The notes under the pieces were generated by a model that saw only the letters and a program-made list of their open reading frames with translations, did not search any database and was not told where the DNA came from. A stretch of DNA of 64,000 bases from Burkholderiales bacterium. Lineage in GTDB: Bacteria; Pseudomonadota; Gammaproteobacteria; Burkholderiales; SG8-41. A program made the translations under genes and the position numbers. Shown here one piece after another: positions 9,703-19,683 of the stretch (within the stretch, counting starts at the first letter, position 1; the number at the start of each line of letters is the position of its first letter). Location: the NCBI GenBank assembly GCA_030683105.1, contig JAUXMZ010000069.1, positions 21,094-85,093 of the forward strand, in the 5' to 3' direction.

Positions 9703-10053
9703 TTAAGAAGAGAACGAAGAGCCGCAGCCGCAGGTGGACGTTGCGTTCGGATTCTTGATCACGAACTGCGCGCCTTCAATGCCTTCCTGGTAGTCGATTT
9801 CAGCACCCGACAGATACTGCAGGCTCATCGGGTCGATCAGCAGCGTAACGCCACTCTTTTGCATCGCAGTGTCGTCTTCATTGGTGATTTCGTCGAACGT
9901 AAATCCATATTGAAATCCTGAGCAGCCGCCACCGGTCACGAACACGCGCAACTTGAGCTCGGTATTGCCTTCCTCATTGATCAACTGTTTCACTTTGTTC
10001 GCCGCGTTGTCCGTGAACACCAGCGGATCCGGCATTTCAGTCACTGCATTCAT
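9703..10053 (-). CDS. erpA: iron-sulfur cluster insertion protein ErpA
   Basis: A-type carrier that delivers [Fe-S] clusters to apoproteins, including isoprenoid and respiratory enzymes. The 116-residue protein has the three conserved cysteines in [11 protein letters not shown] and CGCGSSFSS, plus the YLSGAEIDY stretch. Length and the acidic N-terminal extension fit betaproteobacterial ErpA rather than IscA. It is a single gene, with a bactofilin gene 79 bases upstream on the same strand. Confidence 0.95.
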   Translation of the reverse strand: MNAVTEMPDPLVFTDNAANKVKQLINEEGNTELKLRVFVTGGGCSGFQYGFTFDEITNEDDTAMQKSGVTLLIDPMSLQYLSGAEIDYQEGIEGAQFVIKNPNATSTCGCGSSFSS

Positions 10054-10132
10054 TTCATGCTCCTAATACAAAATATTCGATAGGGTATCCGGCTCAAGGA
10101 TCCGGATCAGGCCCATTTCCTGTCATCAGCAC

Positions 10133-10540
10133 TCAATCCGCGGCAGCCGGTTTGAGCTTTACGATTTTTTCCGATTTGGCGTCTTCCTGGTAAACCAGCC
10201 GCCCCTGAACCACGGCTCCAAGCTGCATCTCCAGCGTCTTATAGTATACATCGCCTGTGACATTGGCTTTGGCCTGCAGTTCAACGTATTCGGCCGCATG
10301 CACCGGCCCTACGACAGTGCCATTAATAACCACGTGGGAGACGCGGATTTCGCCCTCTATTCGCGCCTGCTCCGACAGCACCACCGTGCCGGGCTTGGAA
10401 TCGGCCGACAACACATTGCCGCGCACGTGCCCGTCAACGCGCAAACCACCGACGAAGGCAATATTTCCTTCAATAACGGTGCCGGTGCCTATCAGGCAGT
10501 CGATGCTGTTCTGCGGTTTGGTACTCTTGTTTCCAAACAT
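10133..10540 (-). CDS. bactofilin (polymer-forming cytoskeletal protein)
   Basis: A 135-residue protein built around a central beta-helical bactofilin domain, seen as regular G-x-I/V-x-G spacing from GTVIEGNIAFVGGLRVDGHV through GRLV. Bactofilins self-assemble into filaments without nucleotide and help shape the cell or place wall enzymes. The gene follows the DUF6776 membrane protein by 12 bases, so the two are likely co-transcribed. The DUF6776 protein could be a membrane partner for the filament; that is inference from gene order. Confidence 0.93.
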   Translation of the reverse strand: MFGNKSTKPQNSIDCLIGTGTVIEGNIAFVGGLRVDGHVRGNVLSADSKPGTVVLSEQARIEGEIRVSHVVINGTVVGPVHAAEYVELQAKANVTGDVYYKTLEMQLGAVVQGRLVYQEDAKSEKIVKLKPAAAD

Positions 10541-10552
10541 GATGCTGTCTCC

Positions 10553-11302
10553 TCAGGATATATTCACTGATTGCGTTAGTTTAGGCGCATTGCTGCCATT
10601 TTCAAAGACCCTGACCTGCATGCCCTTTACCACGGCGTCCGGGGCAATCTTGAAAGTGCCCTCAATCCGCTGAAAAAACTTGAAATTAAGCTGATATTCC
10701 TTGGCGCTCCGATCCTGCTCGAGCGGCAGCGTCAGAACCGCCTTACGGTCGCCCTGCTCTATATTCAGGATAAACTGCAGGCTGCCCTGAAACTCTTTCA
10801 ACCGCTGACCGGTCTGCACCAGCAGCAGCCGGTAACGGTATTCACCGGGCAGCGTATCCTGCTGTAAACGGAAGCGGTTGATGGTGACCGCGTCGTTCCG
10901 ACCGCTTGCCGGCATCAACGACTGGAAAAACGCGAGATCTTCCTTGAGCGTCGCGTTCTCGTTCGCGAATGATTTCACCTGCTTTTCGAGGTCGCCATAG
11001 GTTGCACGCTCAATCTGCATCTGGCGTTCCGCATTCGTCACCCTGGACCGCAGTTCGGCGATCTCGTTCTGCTGGCTGTTGATCTTTTCCATGAATTTTT
11101 CCAACGTGCGATCCGCTTCCCGCTGGCGGAACCCGGCAAAATCCATTCCGTAGTCATAGGTCGAAACGACAATGCCGAATAAGAGGCCGCCGACTACGAT
11201 GAGGCCCAGCCAGCGCAAGTACCACGGCACATGCGTGCGCACCATGACGCGTGGTGCCGAGATGCCAAACTTGCGCTGAATAAATTTCAGAAATTGCATC
11301 AA
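10553..11302 (-). CDS. DUF6776-type membrane-anchored coiled-coil protein
   Basis: A 249-residue protein with one membrane segment (about residues 29-48, WLGLIVVGGLLFGIVVS). A long heptad coiled coil follows (about residues 65-130, EKINSQQNEIAELRSRV and onward), then a beta-rich periplasmic domain. I recognise it as the family now called DUF6776, common in betaproteobacteria and without a known biochemical role. It lies between argC and the bactofilin gene with very short spacers, suggesting a small operon in which it may link bactofilin to the envelope. Confidence 0.8.
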   Translation of the reverse strand: MMQFLKFIQRKFGISAPRVMVRTHVPWYLRWLGLIVVGGLLFGIVVSTYDYGMDFAGFRQREADRTLEKFMEKINSQQNEIAELRSRVTNAERQMQIERATYGDLEKQVKSFANENATLKEDLAFFQSLMPASGRNDAVTINRFRLQQDTLPGEYRYRLLLVQTGQRLKEFQGSLQFILNIEQGDRKAVLTLPLEQDRSAKEYQLNFKFFQRIEGTFKIAPDAVVKGMQVRVFENGSNAPKLTQSVNIS

Positions 11303-11308
11303 CCCGGC

Positions 11309-12349
11309 CTAAGGAAGCAGTGCAATCTGCCCCAGCCCCGTTGCTTCCGGCAGGCCGAACATGATGTTCATATTCTGTACCGCCTGCCCGGCCGCGCCCT
11401 TCACCAGATTGTCGATCACCGACAGCACAACGGCGGTATCACCATCCTGCGGCCGATGTACCGCAATGCGGCAGTGATTTGCTCCCCTTACCGAGCGCGT
11501 ATCGGGGTGGCTGCCGGTGGGCATGACATCGACGAACGCCTCTTGTGCATACCGCTTTTCATAAATGGATTGCAGATCCACGGGACCGGTCAGCCGCGCA
11601 TAAAGCGTGGCATGGATGCCCCGGATCATGGGCGTCAGATGCGGCACGAACACGAGCCGGACCGGGGCGGCGGCAACCTGTGTGAGGCCTTGCGTAATTT
11701 CGGGAAGATGGCGGTGTCCCGTCACGCCGTAGGCCTTGAAGTTGTCCGATGCTTCCGCAAACAGCGTGTGGACTTCAGCCTTGCGGCCGGCGCCCGACAC
11801 GCCGGATTTGGCGTCGGCGATCATGTGCCCGAGATCGACCATACCCGACTCGATGAGCGGCAGAAATCCGAGCTGCACAGCGGTCGGATAGCAGCCGGGA
11901 TTGGCCACGAGGCGCGCGTCACGGATTTTCTCCCGGTTGATTTCAGGCAATCCGTAAACCGCCTCCGCGACCAGTTCGGGGCAGGCGTGTTTCATGCCGT
12001 ACCATTTTTCCCACAGCGCCACATCCTTGATGCGGAAATCGGCTGCGATATCAATAAGGCGCACTCCGGCATCGTAAAGGGCGCGTGCTTCATTCATTGC
12101 CACGCCATTGGGCGTCGCAAAAAAAACTACATCACAGGCAGTGAGCGCAGCAGCGGAAGGCTCGGAAAATTTGAGCGACACCCTGCCACGCAGATTGGAA
12201 AACATCTCCGCGACGCCCATACCTGCTTCCTTGCGCGATGTAATCACGCGCATTTCGCAGTCCGGGTGCTGTGCCAGCAGGCGTAACAACTCGACACCGG
12301 TATAACCCGTGCCGCCCACGATACCGACTTTGATGGTTTTCTGTGTCAT
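11309..12349 (-). CDS. argC: N-acetyl-gamma-glutamyl-phosphate reductase
   Basis: Third step of arginine biosynthesis: NADPH-dependent reduction of N-acetylglutamyl phosphate. The 346-residue protein opens with the Rossmann motif [17 protein letters not shown] and carries catalytic Cys153 in [12 protein letters not shown]. Histidine-containing GHRHLPEI and the C-terminal [11 protein letters not shown] segment are intact. It lies 6 bases upstream of the DUF6776 gene, on the same strand. It is separated from rpsI by a terminator, so it has its own promoter in 12350-12437. Confidence 0.96.
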   Translation of the reverse strand: MTQKTIKVGIVGGTGYTGVELLRLLAQHPDCEMRVITSRKEAGMGVAEMFSNLRGRVSLKFSEPSAAALTACDVVFFATPNGVAMNEARALYDAGVRLIDIAADFRIKDVALWEKWYGMKHACPELVAEAVYGLPEINREKIRDARLVANPGCYPTAVQLGFLPLIESGMVDLGHMIADAKSGVSGAGRKAEVHTLFAEASDNFKAYGVTGHRHLPEITQGLTQVAAAPVRLVFVPHLTPMIRGIHATLYARLTGPVDLQSIYEKRYAQEAFVDVMPTGSHPDTRSVRGANHCRIAVHRPQDGDTAVVLSVIDNLVKGAAGQAVQNMNIMFGLPEATGLGQIALLP

Positions 12350-12437
12350 GTCGCCAACTCAAAAAAAACACTGCCGAAAAACCGCAAATCAACCCGGCAT
12401 GCTTCGCCTCAGGATGAATTATAGGCCCAGAAACGAC

Positions 12438-12459
12438 AAAGCCGCCCGCAGGCGGCTTT
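12438..12459 (-). terminator. terminator downstream of rpsI
   Basis: A perfect 9-base stem AAAGCCGCC/GGCGGCTTT with a 4-base loop lies 18 bases past the rpsI stop codon. Confidence 0.85.
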
Positions 12460-12476
12460 TGTTCCGGTCTCCGGAC

Positions 12477-12869
12477 TTAGCGTTTCGAGAACTGTTTGCG
12501 GCGACGTGCCTTGCGCAGACCGACCTTCTTGCGCTCGACTTCGCGTGCATCGCGCGTCACCAACCCGGCTTTCTTGAGCACCGGTTTCAGCGTTGCATCG
12601 TATTCGATCAGCGCGCGCGTGATGCCGTGGCGCACCGCGCCCGCCTGGCCCGACTCGCCGCCGCCATCGACGTTGACATTGATGTCGAAGCTGGCCAGAT
12701 TGTTGGTCAGATTGAGCGGCTGGCGCACGATCATGCGTCCAGTTTCACGCGAAAAGAATTCATCGACCGGCTTGCCGTTGACCACGATGCTGCCTTTGCC
12801 GGGCTTTAAATACACCCGGGCTACCGCGCTCTTGCGCCGGCCGGTTCCGTAATTGCTTTGCACTGCCAT
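12477..12869 (-). CDS. rpsI: 30S ribosomal protein S9
   Basis: Small-subunit protein whose basic C-terminal tail reaches the P site. The 130-residue length is standard. The [17 protein letters not shown] opening and the [17 protein letters not shown] tail are diagnostic. It follows rplM by 9 bases, the universal rplM-rpsI order. Confidence 0.98.
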   Translation of the reverse strand: MAVQSNYGTGRRKSAVARVYLKPGKGSIVVNGKPVDEFFSRETGRMIVRQPLNLTNNLASFDINVNVDGGGESGQAGAVRHGITRALIEYDATLKPVLKKAGLVTRDAREVERKKVGLRKARRRKQFSKR

Positions 12870-12878
12870 AGGTTTGCC

Positions 12879-13307
12879 TTAAATTTCCAGGGTTTGGGGT
12901 TGCTGCGCGGCATGCGGATGCGTGGTGCCGGCGTAAACCTTCATTTTGCGCAGCATCGCATAACCGAGCGGGCCTTTGGGCAGCATGCCCTTGACCGCTT
13001 TTTCCAGCACGCGGCTGGGGTGGCGCGCATGCAATTTCTCGAAGTTCGTTGAGTAGATGCCGCCAGGATAGCCGCTGTGACGATAATAAATCTTGTCTTT
13101 GGCCTTGTTGCCGGTCACGTGCAATTTATCGACATTGACCACCACGATATAATCGCCGGTGTCGACATGGGGCGTAAATTCAGGCTTGTGCTTGCCGCGC
13201 AGGCGATGCGCCAGTTCGGCCGCAAGCCGTCCCAGAACCTTGCCGGAAGCATCCACGATAAACCAGCCGTGTACGACTTCATGCGGCTTGGCGGAAAACG
13301 TCTTCAT
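12879..13307 (-). CDS. rplM: 50S ribosomal protein L13
   Basis: Early-assembly large-subunit protein. The 142-residue length is standard. It shows [33 protein letters not shown] and [19 protein letters not shown], all family signatures. It is the first gene of the rplM-rpsI operon, with its promoter expected in 13308-13457, shared with the divergent YdcF-type gene. Confidence 0.98.
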   Translation of the reverse strand: MKTFSAKPHEVVHGWFIVDASGKVLGRLAAELAHRLRGKHKPEFTPHVDTGDYIVVVNVDKLHVTGNKAKDKIYYRHSGYPGGIYSTNFEKLHARHPSRVLEKAVKGMLPKGPLGYAMLRKMKVYAGTTHPHAAQQPQTLEI

Positions 13308-13457
13308 TGGAATTAATCCTGCTATGTTTAAGCGTTGTTGTAGTGAACCGCGAATTTTATTGCAAATCAGGCGCCTGTGTCAATCGGGGCGACCGCGGCA
13401 TGATAGTGGCCACGCACCCAGAAGGCGTACAATACACATTATAAAACAGGGGGTTGC

Positions 13458-14216
13458 ATGGAATGGATGGTGACCAACGCGGTCGCACTGCTGATTCTCC
13501 CTCCAGGCATCCTGCTGCTGCTGTCCGCAATCGGCGCACTATTGGCGCTGCGCCACCCGCGTCTGGGCCGAAGTCTGGTGGGGCTGGCCATGATCGCGCT
13601 TTATGTGCTTTCGACGCAGTACGCCGCCGACCGACTGCTGCACACCCTTGAACCCGTGGCAAGCAATCCTCTGTCCGATCACACCACGCAGGCCATTGTG
13701 GTCCTGGGCGGTGGCACCTACTTCGCAGCGCCGGAATACGGCGCAGACACCGTCCAGTCGGAGGTGCTCCCACGCCTGCGTTATGCCGCGCATCTGCATC
13801 GCGCCTCCAGAAAACCCATACTCGTAACCGGCGGCAACCCGGAAGGCAATTCAACTGCCGAAGCCGTACTGATGAAACGCGTGCTTACTCAGGACTTTCA
13901 GGTGCCCGTCTTGTGGGTCGAGGACAAATCGGACAACACGCTGCAGAACGCGCGCATGAGCCGGCTGATGCTCGAGGCTGCCGGGATCCGCCGCGTGCTT
14001 CTGGTCACGCACGCCTGGCATATGCCGCGGGCCAAGCTCGCGTTCGAACATGCGGGATTCAGCGTAGTGCCGGCCGCGACGGGATTTGCAACGAGTTACC
14101 AACTGACCCTGTTGCAATTCCTGCCGAGCGCTGGTGCCTTGCGCGACAGCAGCCGGTTTTTTCACGAGGTTATCGGGATGGTGTGGTATCGGCTAAAATT
14201 CGCGGCCGGGCGGTAG
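13458..14216 (+). CDS. YdcF/ElyC-family (DUF218) membrane protein
   Basis: A 252-residue protein with two N-terminal membrane segments followed by a soluble DUF218 domain: AIVVLGGGTYFAAPEYG, ILVTGGNPEGNSTAEA and RVLLVTHAWHMPRAKLAFE. The family includes E. coli ElyC, linked to lipid-carrier and peptidoglycan homeostasis, and SanA; no firm reaction is known. The GGNP and THxxHMPRA motifs are intact. A 66-base gap separates it from the OsmC gene. Confidence 0.88.
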   Translation: MEWMVTNAVALLILPPGILLLLSAIGALLALRHPRLGRSLVGLAMIALYVLSTQYAADRLLHTLEPVASNPLSDHTTQAIVVLGGGTYFAAPEYGADTVQSEVLPRLRYAAHLHRASRKPILVTGGNPEGNSTAEAVLMKRVLTQDFQVPVLWVEDKSDNTLQNARMSRLMLEAAGIRRVLLVTHAWHMPRAKLAFEHAGFSVVPAATGFATSYQLTLLQFLPSAGALRDSSRFFHEVIGMVWYRLKFAAGR

Positions 14217-14282
14217 TCGCTGTGATTGGATCCAAGCGCGCCGGCGTGATCCGCCACAACCGCATCAACGTAAAGGACGCCC

Positions 14283-14699
14283 ATGAAAGTTCGCATCAAG
14301 TTGCATGAAAATGTGTGTTTCATCGCGGAGTCCGAAAGCGGTCACGCCATCGTCATGGACGGCGCGCCGGAGGGCGGCGGCCGCAACCTGGGGCCGCGGC
14401 CCATGGAGACCGTGCTCATGGGCACCGGCGGCTGCACCGCCTATGACGTGATGCATATCCTGCGCAAGGCGCGGGCCCCGGTCACCGATTGCGTGCTAGA
14501 AATCGACGCGGACCGCGCGGCAGAAGACCCGAAAGTCTTTACCAGGATACATTTTCATTTTGTCGTCACGGGCAGGGGGCTGAAAGCCCAACAGGTCGAG
14601 CGCGCAGTTCATCTGTCGGCGGAGAAGTACTGCTCGGCATCGATCATGCTCGGCAAAACCGCCGCCATCACGCACGACTTCGAGATCCGGGAAACCTAG
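14283..14699 (+). CDS. OsmC/YhfA-family protein
   Basis: A 138-residue OsmC-fold protein. Cys residues in GTGGCTAYDVMHIL and EKYCSASIMLGK occupy the positions of the peroxidatic pair seen in OsmC/Ohr, so thiol-based peroxidase activity is possible. The sequence is closest to the YhfA branch, whose role is unclear. Its stop codon lies 9 bases before a CACAGAG repeat arm that fills the spacer to coq7. Confidence 0.88.
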   Translation: MKVRIKLHENVCFIAESESGHAIVMDGAPEGGGRNLGPRPMETVLMGTGGCTAYDVMHILRKARAPVTDCVLEIDADRAAEDPKVFTRIHFHFVVTGRGLKAQQVERAVHLSAEKYCSASIMLGKTAAITHDFEIRET

Positions 14700-14708
14700 G
14701 GAACCTTG

Positions 14709-14903
14709 GCCACAGAGAGCACAGAGGACACAGAGATAAAAGAACAGTAAAAAATCTGTCGATCTCGAAACCCGCTTCCCTTACGCGCTGCCAAACATCG
14801 AGCGCGCTTGAGCAAAAAAACCTTAAGACAGAACACACCAAAATTGAAAACACAACAGAGTTACTCTGCCTCTCCTCTGTGATCTCTGTGTCCTCTGTGG
14901 CTT
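14709..14903. repeat. 9-base-period CACAGAG inverted repeat pair (locus 1)
   Basis: The left arm (14709-14736) is three CACAGAGnn units; the right arm (14871-14901) is CTCTGTGnn units in reverse. Together they form a long hairpin over a 134-base AT-richer loop, in the spacer between convergent OsmC and coq7 genes. Other copies are at 42917, 43319, 43354, 55857 and 56920. Confidence 0.85.
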
Positions 14904-14916
14904 TGTTTTTTGGGTC

Positions 14917-15543
14917 TTAGATCCAGAACGCAGTCTGCGTCATCACTTTCGACGACAGGCGCATCGCCAGTTTCGCCGGTGGCGGCAATTCCGCTGCACC
15001 ATGCTGAAGTGCGCTGGTGGCGTGGCGGGCCTCGTCCGTTTTCATCTGCATCAGGATCGCGCGGCTTTTCTGATCTTCTTCCGGCAACGCCTGCAGATGC
15101 CCTTCCAGGTGTTCGACCACTTGTCTTTCAGTTTCGGCCAGAAACCCGAGGTTCCATTTGTCGCCGAGCAGGCCCGATACCGCGCCGATGGCGAACGAAC
15201 CGGCATACCACAACGGGTTGAGCACGCTTTTGCGTCCACCCAGTTCCTCGATGCGGCGTTCGGTCCAGGCCAGATGTTCGGTTTCCTCCTGCGCCGCCTG
15301 CTCCAGCGCCTGCCTCGCCGCCGAATCGCGCGCAGTCAGCGCCTGACCGTGATACAGGGCCTGGGCGCAGATCTCACCGGTGTGGTTGACGCGCATCAGC
15401 GCCGACACCTGTTCGCACTGGGATGCAGACAGTTCAGCCTCTGGCAAATCCTCGCCGGGTATGCGCCGCAGCGACTGCGCCGGCGCGAACAGCGTGCGCA
15501 GGCCTTTGTCGAAGCCGACGATCAGCCGATCAATATCAATCAT
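14917..15543 (-). CDS. coq7: 2-polyprenyl-3-methyl-6-methoxy-1,4-benzoquinone monooxygenase
   Basis: Di-iron hydroxylase that performs the next-to-last ring hydroxylation in ubiquinone synthesis. The 208-residue protein has the ferritin-like ligands in [25 protein letters not shown] and [10 protein letters not shown], and a hydrophobic helix [17 protein letters not shown] for membrane docking. It lies at the end of the tryptophan gene run, separated from trpC by a perfect hairpin. Confidence 0.95.
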   Translation of the reverse strand: MIDIDRLIVGFDKGLRTLFAPAQSLRRIPGEDLPEAELSASQCEQVSALMRVNHTGEICAQALYHGQALTARDSAARQALEQAAQEETEHLAWTERRIEELGGRKSVLNPLWYAGSFAIGAVSGLLGDKWNLGFLAETERQVVEHLEGHLQALPEEDQKSRAILMQMKTDEARHATSALQHGAAELPPPAKLAMRLSSKVMTQTAFWI

Positions 15544-15564
15544 GCGTCCAGTATAGCGCCGTCC

Positions 15565-15598
15565 AGGATTTTGTCAGTCATAGTTCCGACAAAATCCT
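15565..15598 (-). other. perfect 11-bp hairpin spanning the trpC stop codon
   Basis: AGGATTTTGTC (15565-15575) and GACAAAATCCT (15588-15598) pair around a 12-base loop. The stem contains part of the trpC stop codon and has no T-run after it on either strand. It may slow transcript decay or partly terminate between trpC and coq7. Confidence 0.5.
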
Positions 15599-16412
15599 AA
15601 ATGGGACCCAGTCCGGCAGGCTGCTTTCCGAACAGGCGCTCGAGTTCAATGCCGGGCTCGGTTGCACGCATGAACGCTTCGCCGACCAGAAAGCAGTTCA
15701 CCCGGTTTTCCCGCATGATTTTGACGTCTTCCGGCTGGAGTATTCCGCTCTCGGTGACCACCAGGCGATCCTGAGGAACGCGTGCAAGAAGATCCAGCGT
15801 CGTGGCTAGCCGCGTCTCGAACGTGCGCAAATTGCGGTTATTGATGCCGATGAGCGGCGTCTTGAGGCGCAACGCCTGTTCGAGCTCGCCGCCGTCGTGA
15901 ACCTCGACCAGCACGCCCAGCCCCAGCTCGCGTGCAATCGCTTCAAGTGCCTGCATGCGCTCCAGCTCGAGTGCGGCCACGATCAGCAGTATGCAGTCCG
16001 CCCCCGCCGCGCGCGACTCGTAAATCTGGTACGGCTCGACCATGAAATCCTTGCGCAGCACGGGCAAGCGGCAGGCGCCGCGCGCATCCTGCAAGTCATT
16101 GATTTTGCCTGAGAAAAATTGCCCGTCGGTGAGCACGGACAGGCATGCCGCGCCATGCTGCTCGTAGCTGCGCGCGATCGATGCCGGCTCGAACTCCTCG
16201 CGCAGCACCCCTTTGCTCGGACTGGCTTTCTTGATTTCGGCAATCACCGCGGGCAAACCTGCCGCCACTTTCGCGCGCAAACTGCCGACGAAATCGCGCG
16301 CCGGGGATGCGGCCCTGGCTTCCGCCTGCACCGCCGCCAGCGTTTTGCCGGCTTTGGCGCGCGCCACTTCTTCCGCCTTGACGGCGAGTATGCGTTTCAG
16401 GATGTCAGCCAT
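15597..16412 (-). CDS. trpC: indole-3-glycerol phosphate synthase
   Basis: Closes the indole ring from CdRP in tryptophan synthesis. The 271-residue TIM barrel contains [35 protein letters not shown] and [11 protein letters not shown], which carry the catalytic Glu and Lys residues. It is monofunctional (no TrpF domain). It lies 18 bases after trpD. Confidence 0.97.
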   Translation of the reverse strand: MADILKRILAVKAEEVARAKAGKTLAAVQAEARAASPARDFVGSLRAKVAAGLPAVIAEIKKASPSKGVLREEFEPASIARSYEQHGAACLSVLTDGQFFSGKINDLQDARGACRLPVLRKDFMVEPYQIYESRAAGADCILLIVAALELERMQALEAIARELGLGVLVEVHDGGELEQALRLKTPLIGINNRNLRTFETRLATTLDLLARVPQDRLVVTESGILQPEDVKIMRENRVNCFLVGEAFMRATEPGIELERLFGKQPAGLGPI

Positions 16413-16430
16413 AAAAACTAACCATTGTTC

Positions 16431-17450
16431 TTATACGCTACGCGTGAAAGCAACGAACTGATCGAGCTTGCTGCGCGCCGCACCGCTCGCAATTGTTGCC
16501 AGTGCCTGCTTGACGCCGTCAGCAAGCGTTCCCGCCAGTCCGGCAATGTAGATACTGGCGCCGGCATTGAAAGCCACGATGTCACGCGCCGCACCGTCCT
16601 GGTTTTCCAGCGCCGCCAAGACCATGGCCTTGGACTGCTCGACGCCATCGACGCGGATCGCGGCGTTGTCATGGGTCTTGAGACCGACGGCGGCGGGCTG
16701 AATCACATATTCGCGCACTTCGCCGTCTTTGAGTTCGCCGACCAGTGTCGGGCCCGCGATCGAAATCTCGTCCAGCCCTTCCTGGCCGTGAACGATCATC
16801 ACGCGCCGGCTGCCGAGCCGCTGCAGCACGTGCGCCTGAATGCCAACCAGGTCGGGATGGAACACGCCCATCAGCTGCTGCCGCGCGCCGGCCGGATTGG
16901 TGAGCGGGCCGAGGATGTTGAACAGCGTCTTGACCCCCAGCTCCTTGCGCACGGGCGCCGCATGCTTCATTGCGCTGTGATGGTTAGGCGCGAACATGAA
17001 GCCGACGCCCACTTCGGAAATGGATTTCGCGACCCGCTCCGGCGTCAGACTGATGTTGGCGCCGAAAGCCTCGAGCAGGTCGGCGCTGCCCGATTTGCTA
17101 GAGACCGAGCGCCCGCCGTGCTTGGCGACCTTGGCGCCCGCCGCCGCGGCAACGAACATCGCCGCGGTCGAAATGTTGAACGTGTGCGCAGCATCGCCGC
17201 CGGTGCCGCAGGTATCCACGAGATGCGGCTCGTCGGGAACCGGCACCTTGGTCGAGAACTCGCGCATCACCTCCGCCGCCGCGGAGATTTCGCCTATGGT
17301 TTCCTTTTTCACGCGCAGTCCGGTGATGATCGCCGCGATCAGCAGCGGCGACATCTCGCCGCTCATGATCTGGCGCATCAGCGACAGCATTTCCTCGCGG
17401 AAGATTTCGCGGTGTTCGATGATGCGCGTCAGCGCGTCCTGGGGTTTCAT
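16431..17450 (-). CDS. trpD: anthranilate phosphoribosyltransferase
   Basis: Joins anthranilate and PRPP. The 339-residue protein has the PRPP-binding [18 protein letters not shown] stretch and the [20 protein letters not shown] segment. The ATG at 17450 is preceded by GGAGG at ideal spacing, so it was chosen over an in-frame GTG six codons upstream. It lies between trpG and trpC, matching the betaproteobacterial order. Confidence 0.97.
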   Translation of the reverse strand: MKPQDALTRIIEHREIFREEMLSLMRQIMSGEMSPLLIAAIITGLRVKKETIGEISAAAEVMREFSTKVPVPDEPHLVDTCGTGGDAAHTFNISTAAMFVAAAAGAKVAKHGGRSVSSKSGSADLLEAFGANISLTPERVAKSISEVGVGFMFAPNHHSAMKHAAPVRKELGVKTLFNILGPLTNPAGARQQLMGVFHPDLVGIQAHVLQRLGSRRVMIVHGQEGLDEISIAGPTLVGELKDGEVREYVIQPAAVGLKTHDNAAIRVDGVEQSKAMVLAALENQDGAARDIVAFNAGASIYIAGLAGTLADGVKQALATIASGAARSKLDQFVAFTRSV

Positions 17451-17475
17451 ATTGCCTCCGTCGCACACGTGTTTA

Positions 17476-18057
17476 TCATCGAGATAGGTTCCTTTTCTCC
17501 TCCAGAAAATTCTGCAACAGCTTGTGCCCGTGCTCGGTCAGGATGGACTCCGGATGAAACTGCACGCCTTCGACCGCAAGCGTCTTGTGGCGCACGCCCA
17601 TGATCTCGCCGTCGTCGGTCCAGGCAGTGATATCCAGGCATTCCGGCAGGCTCTCGCGCTCTATCACCAGCGAATGATAGCGGGTCGCCTGGAACGGATC
17701 GGGCAGGCCCTTGAACATACCGGTATCGATGTGCCGGATCGCCGACGTCTTGCCGTGCATCAGCTGCCTGGCATGCACGATTTTTCCGCCAAACGCCTGG
17801 CCTATGCTCTGGTGCCCCAGACACACGCCGAGGATGGGAATTTCGCCGGCAAAGCGCTTGATCAGCGGCACCGATACGCCCGCCTCGTTGGGCGTGCATG
17901 GCCCGGGCGAGACCACGATGCGCGCGGGCTTGAGCCGCGCCACCTCGTCGATCGTGATCTCGTCGTTGCGGTAGACCACCACCTCTTCGCCCAACTCGCC
18001 GAAATACTGCACCAGGTTGTAGGTGAAGGAATCGTAGTTGTCGATCATCAGTAACAT
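17476..18057 (-). CDS. trpG: anthranilate synthase glutamine amidotransferase subunit
   Basis: Supplies ammonia from glutamine to TrpE. The 193-residue class I amidotransferase starts [19 protein letters not shown]. It has the oxyanion [11 protein letters not shown], nucleophile Cys in [15 protein letters not shown] and the His/Glu pair in GVQFHPESI. The frame is open further upstream into trpE, but the ATG at 18057 is preceded by GAGGGTGAT and gives the standard N terminus. It lies 10 bases after trpE. The protein may also serve folate synthesis as PabA. Confidence 0.97.
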   Translation of the reverse strand: MLLMIDNYDSFTYNLVQYFGELGEEVVVYRNDEITIDEVARLKPARIVVSPGPCTPNEAGVSVPLIKRFAGEIPILGVCLGHQSIGQAFGGKIVHARQLMHGKTSAIRHIDTGMFKGLPDPFQATRYHSLVIERESLPECLDITAWTDDGEIMGVRHKTLAVEGVQFHPESILTEHGHKLLQNFLEEKRNLSR

Positions 18058-18067
18058 GGCATCACCC

Positions 18068-19543
18068 TCAATCGAGTCTGGTATCGAGCCCGGACTCGGC
18101 CATTTCCGCGGCACGCAGCAGCGCCTTTGCCTTGTTCTGGGTTTCCTGCCATTCGGCCTCAGGCTCGGAGTCCGCGACGATGCCGCCTCCCGCCTGGACA
18201 TGCAGCATGCCGTCCTTGACCACCGCGGTGCGCAGCGCGATGGCCACATCCATGTTGCCGTGAAAGCCGAGGTAGCCGACCGCGCCGGCGTAAACGCCGC
18301 GCTTGACTGGCTCCAGCTCGTCGATGATTTCCATCGCCCGCACCTTGGGTGCGCCGGAGACCGTGCCGGCGGGAAATGTCGCGCGCAGCACATCGATCGC
18401 AGCAAGCCCGGGTTTGAGTTTCGCCTCGACGTTGGACACGATGTGCATGACATGGGAATAGCGCTCGATCACCATCTGCTCGGTGACCTGCACCGTGCCG
18501 GTCTGCGCCACGCGCCCGGCATCGTTGCGGCCCAGATCGACCAGCATGATATGTTCGGCACGCTCCTTGGCATCGGCCAGCAGTTCGTCGGCGAGTGCTG
18601 CGTCTTCCTCCGGTGTTGCGCCGCGCCGGCGCGTGCCGGCGATTGGCCGCACCGTGACCATGTCGCCTTCGAGCCGGACCAGGATTTCGGGTGAAGCGCC
18701 GACCACGTGAAAATCGGAAAAATCGAAATAAAACATGTACGGCGACGGGTTAAGCGTGCGCAGTGCCCGGTACAACGCCAGCGGGGTCGCATGAAACCGC
18801 TTGGACATGCGCTGGGACGGCACCACCTGCATGATGTCGCCGTCGTAAATGTATTTTTTGGCACGCTCGACCGCCGCATGATAAGACTGCTGGCCGAAAC
18901 CCGACACCGCCGGCTCTGACGCCACAACCGTGTTCCCGGGTATGGCTACGGGCTCGCGCAGCTTCCCCAGCAGTTCGCTCAGCCGGCGTTTGGCCGCCTG
19001 ATAGGCGCCGGCACGGCCAGGCTCGGCGTACACCACCAGCGACAGCTTGCCCGACAGGTTGTCGACTATGGCGATCTCTTCGGAAACCAGCAGCAGAATG
19101 TCCGGCACGCCCAGCGGATCGGGCTTGTTCGAACGGGCCAGCCGCTTTTCGATATAGCGCACCGTGTCATAACCGAAGTAACCGACCAGACCGCCGCAGA
19201 ATATGGGCAGCCGCGCATCCTGGGCCACCTTGAAACGTTTGAGGTAAGCATCGACGAATGCAAGCGGATCGGCCATGTTCGCGCGGCTGATGATCTGATC
19301 GCCATCGAGCTCGGTGCACTCCTCGCCGCGCACCTCGATGCGCTTTGTCGCAGCCAGACCGATGAACGAATAACGACCAAACCGCTCGCCGCCGACCACC
19401 GATTCGAGCAAGTACGAATAAGGCCGGTTGGCCAGCTTGAGATAGATGGAAAGCGGGGTATCCAGATCCGCAAACGTGTCGAGCACCAGCGGGATGCGGT
19501 TGAAGCCCGCTTGCGCGAGCCGGTTGAATTCAGCTTCAGTCAT
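18068..19543 (-). CDS. trpE: anthranilate synthase component I
   Basis: Converts chorismate to anthranilate. The 491-residue protein has the chorismate-binding signatures [50 protein letters not shown] and [17 protein letters not shown]. The N-terminal feedback region is present ([20 protein letters not shown], which holds the LLES tryptophan-sensing motif), so inhibition by tryptophan is expected. It follows gph across a spacer holding a heptad repeat; no Trp-rich leader peptide was found there. Confidence 0.97.
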   Translation of the reverse strand: MTEAEFNRLAQAGFNRIPLVLDTFADLDTPLSIYLKLANRPYSYLLESVVGGERFGRYSFIGLAATKRIEVRGEECTELDGDQIISRANMADPLAFVDAYLKRFKVAQDARLPIFCGGLVGYFGYDTVRYIEKRLARSNKPDPLGVPDILLLVSEEIAIVDNLSGKLSLVVYAEPGRAGAYQAAKRRLSELLGKLREPVAIPGNTVVASEPAVSGFGQQSYHAAVERAKKYIYDGDIMQVVPSQRMSKRFHATPLALYRALRTLNPSPYMFYFDFSDFHVVGASPEILVRLEGDMVTVRPIAGTRRRGATPEEDAALADELLADAKERAEHIMLVDLGRNDAGRVAQTGTVQVTEQMVIERYSHVMHIVSNVEAKLKPGLAAIDVLRATFPAGTVSGAPKVRAMEIIDELEPVKRGVYAGAVGYLGFHGNMDVAIALRTAVVKDGMLHVQAGGGIVADSEPEAEWQETQNKAKALLRAAEMAESGLDTRLD

Positions 19544-19575
19544 GACTCACTCCACGAAACAGCATGCTACGGAAA

Positions 19576-19676
19576 CGGCGCAAGGGTGCGCCCACGGACG
19601 AATTACCGAGGCCCGGGACGCCAATGGCCCCAAGCGAAATTTGTCCGTTTCCGTGTTCCGTAATCCGCAGAGTACA
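19576..19676. repeat. 7-base-period repeat in the gph-trpE spacer
   Basis: The arm near 19649-19676 reads as TCCGnnn units with 7-base period. A weaker partner with complementary CGGAAACGG-type sequence lies near 19576-19600. It belongs to the heptad class found at many gene borders here. Confidence 0.5.
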
Positions 19677-19683
19677 TTGCCAA

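Noticed and set aside
19544..19683. trp leader peptide and attenuator upstream of trpE
   Set aside because: No short ORF with consecutive Trp codons and no terminator/antiterminator pair is present; the spacer holds a heptad repeat.
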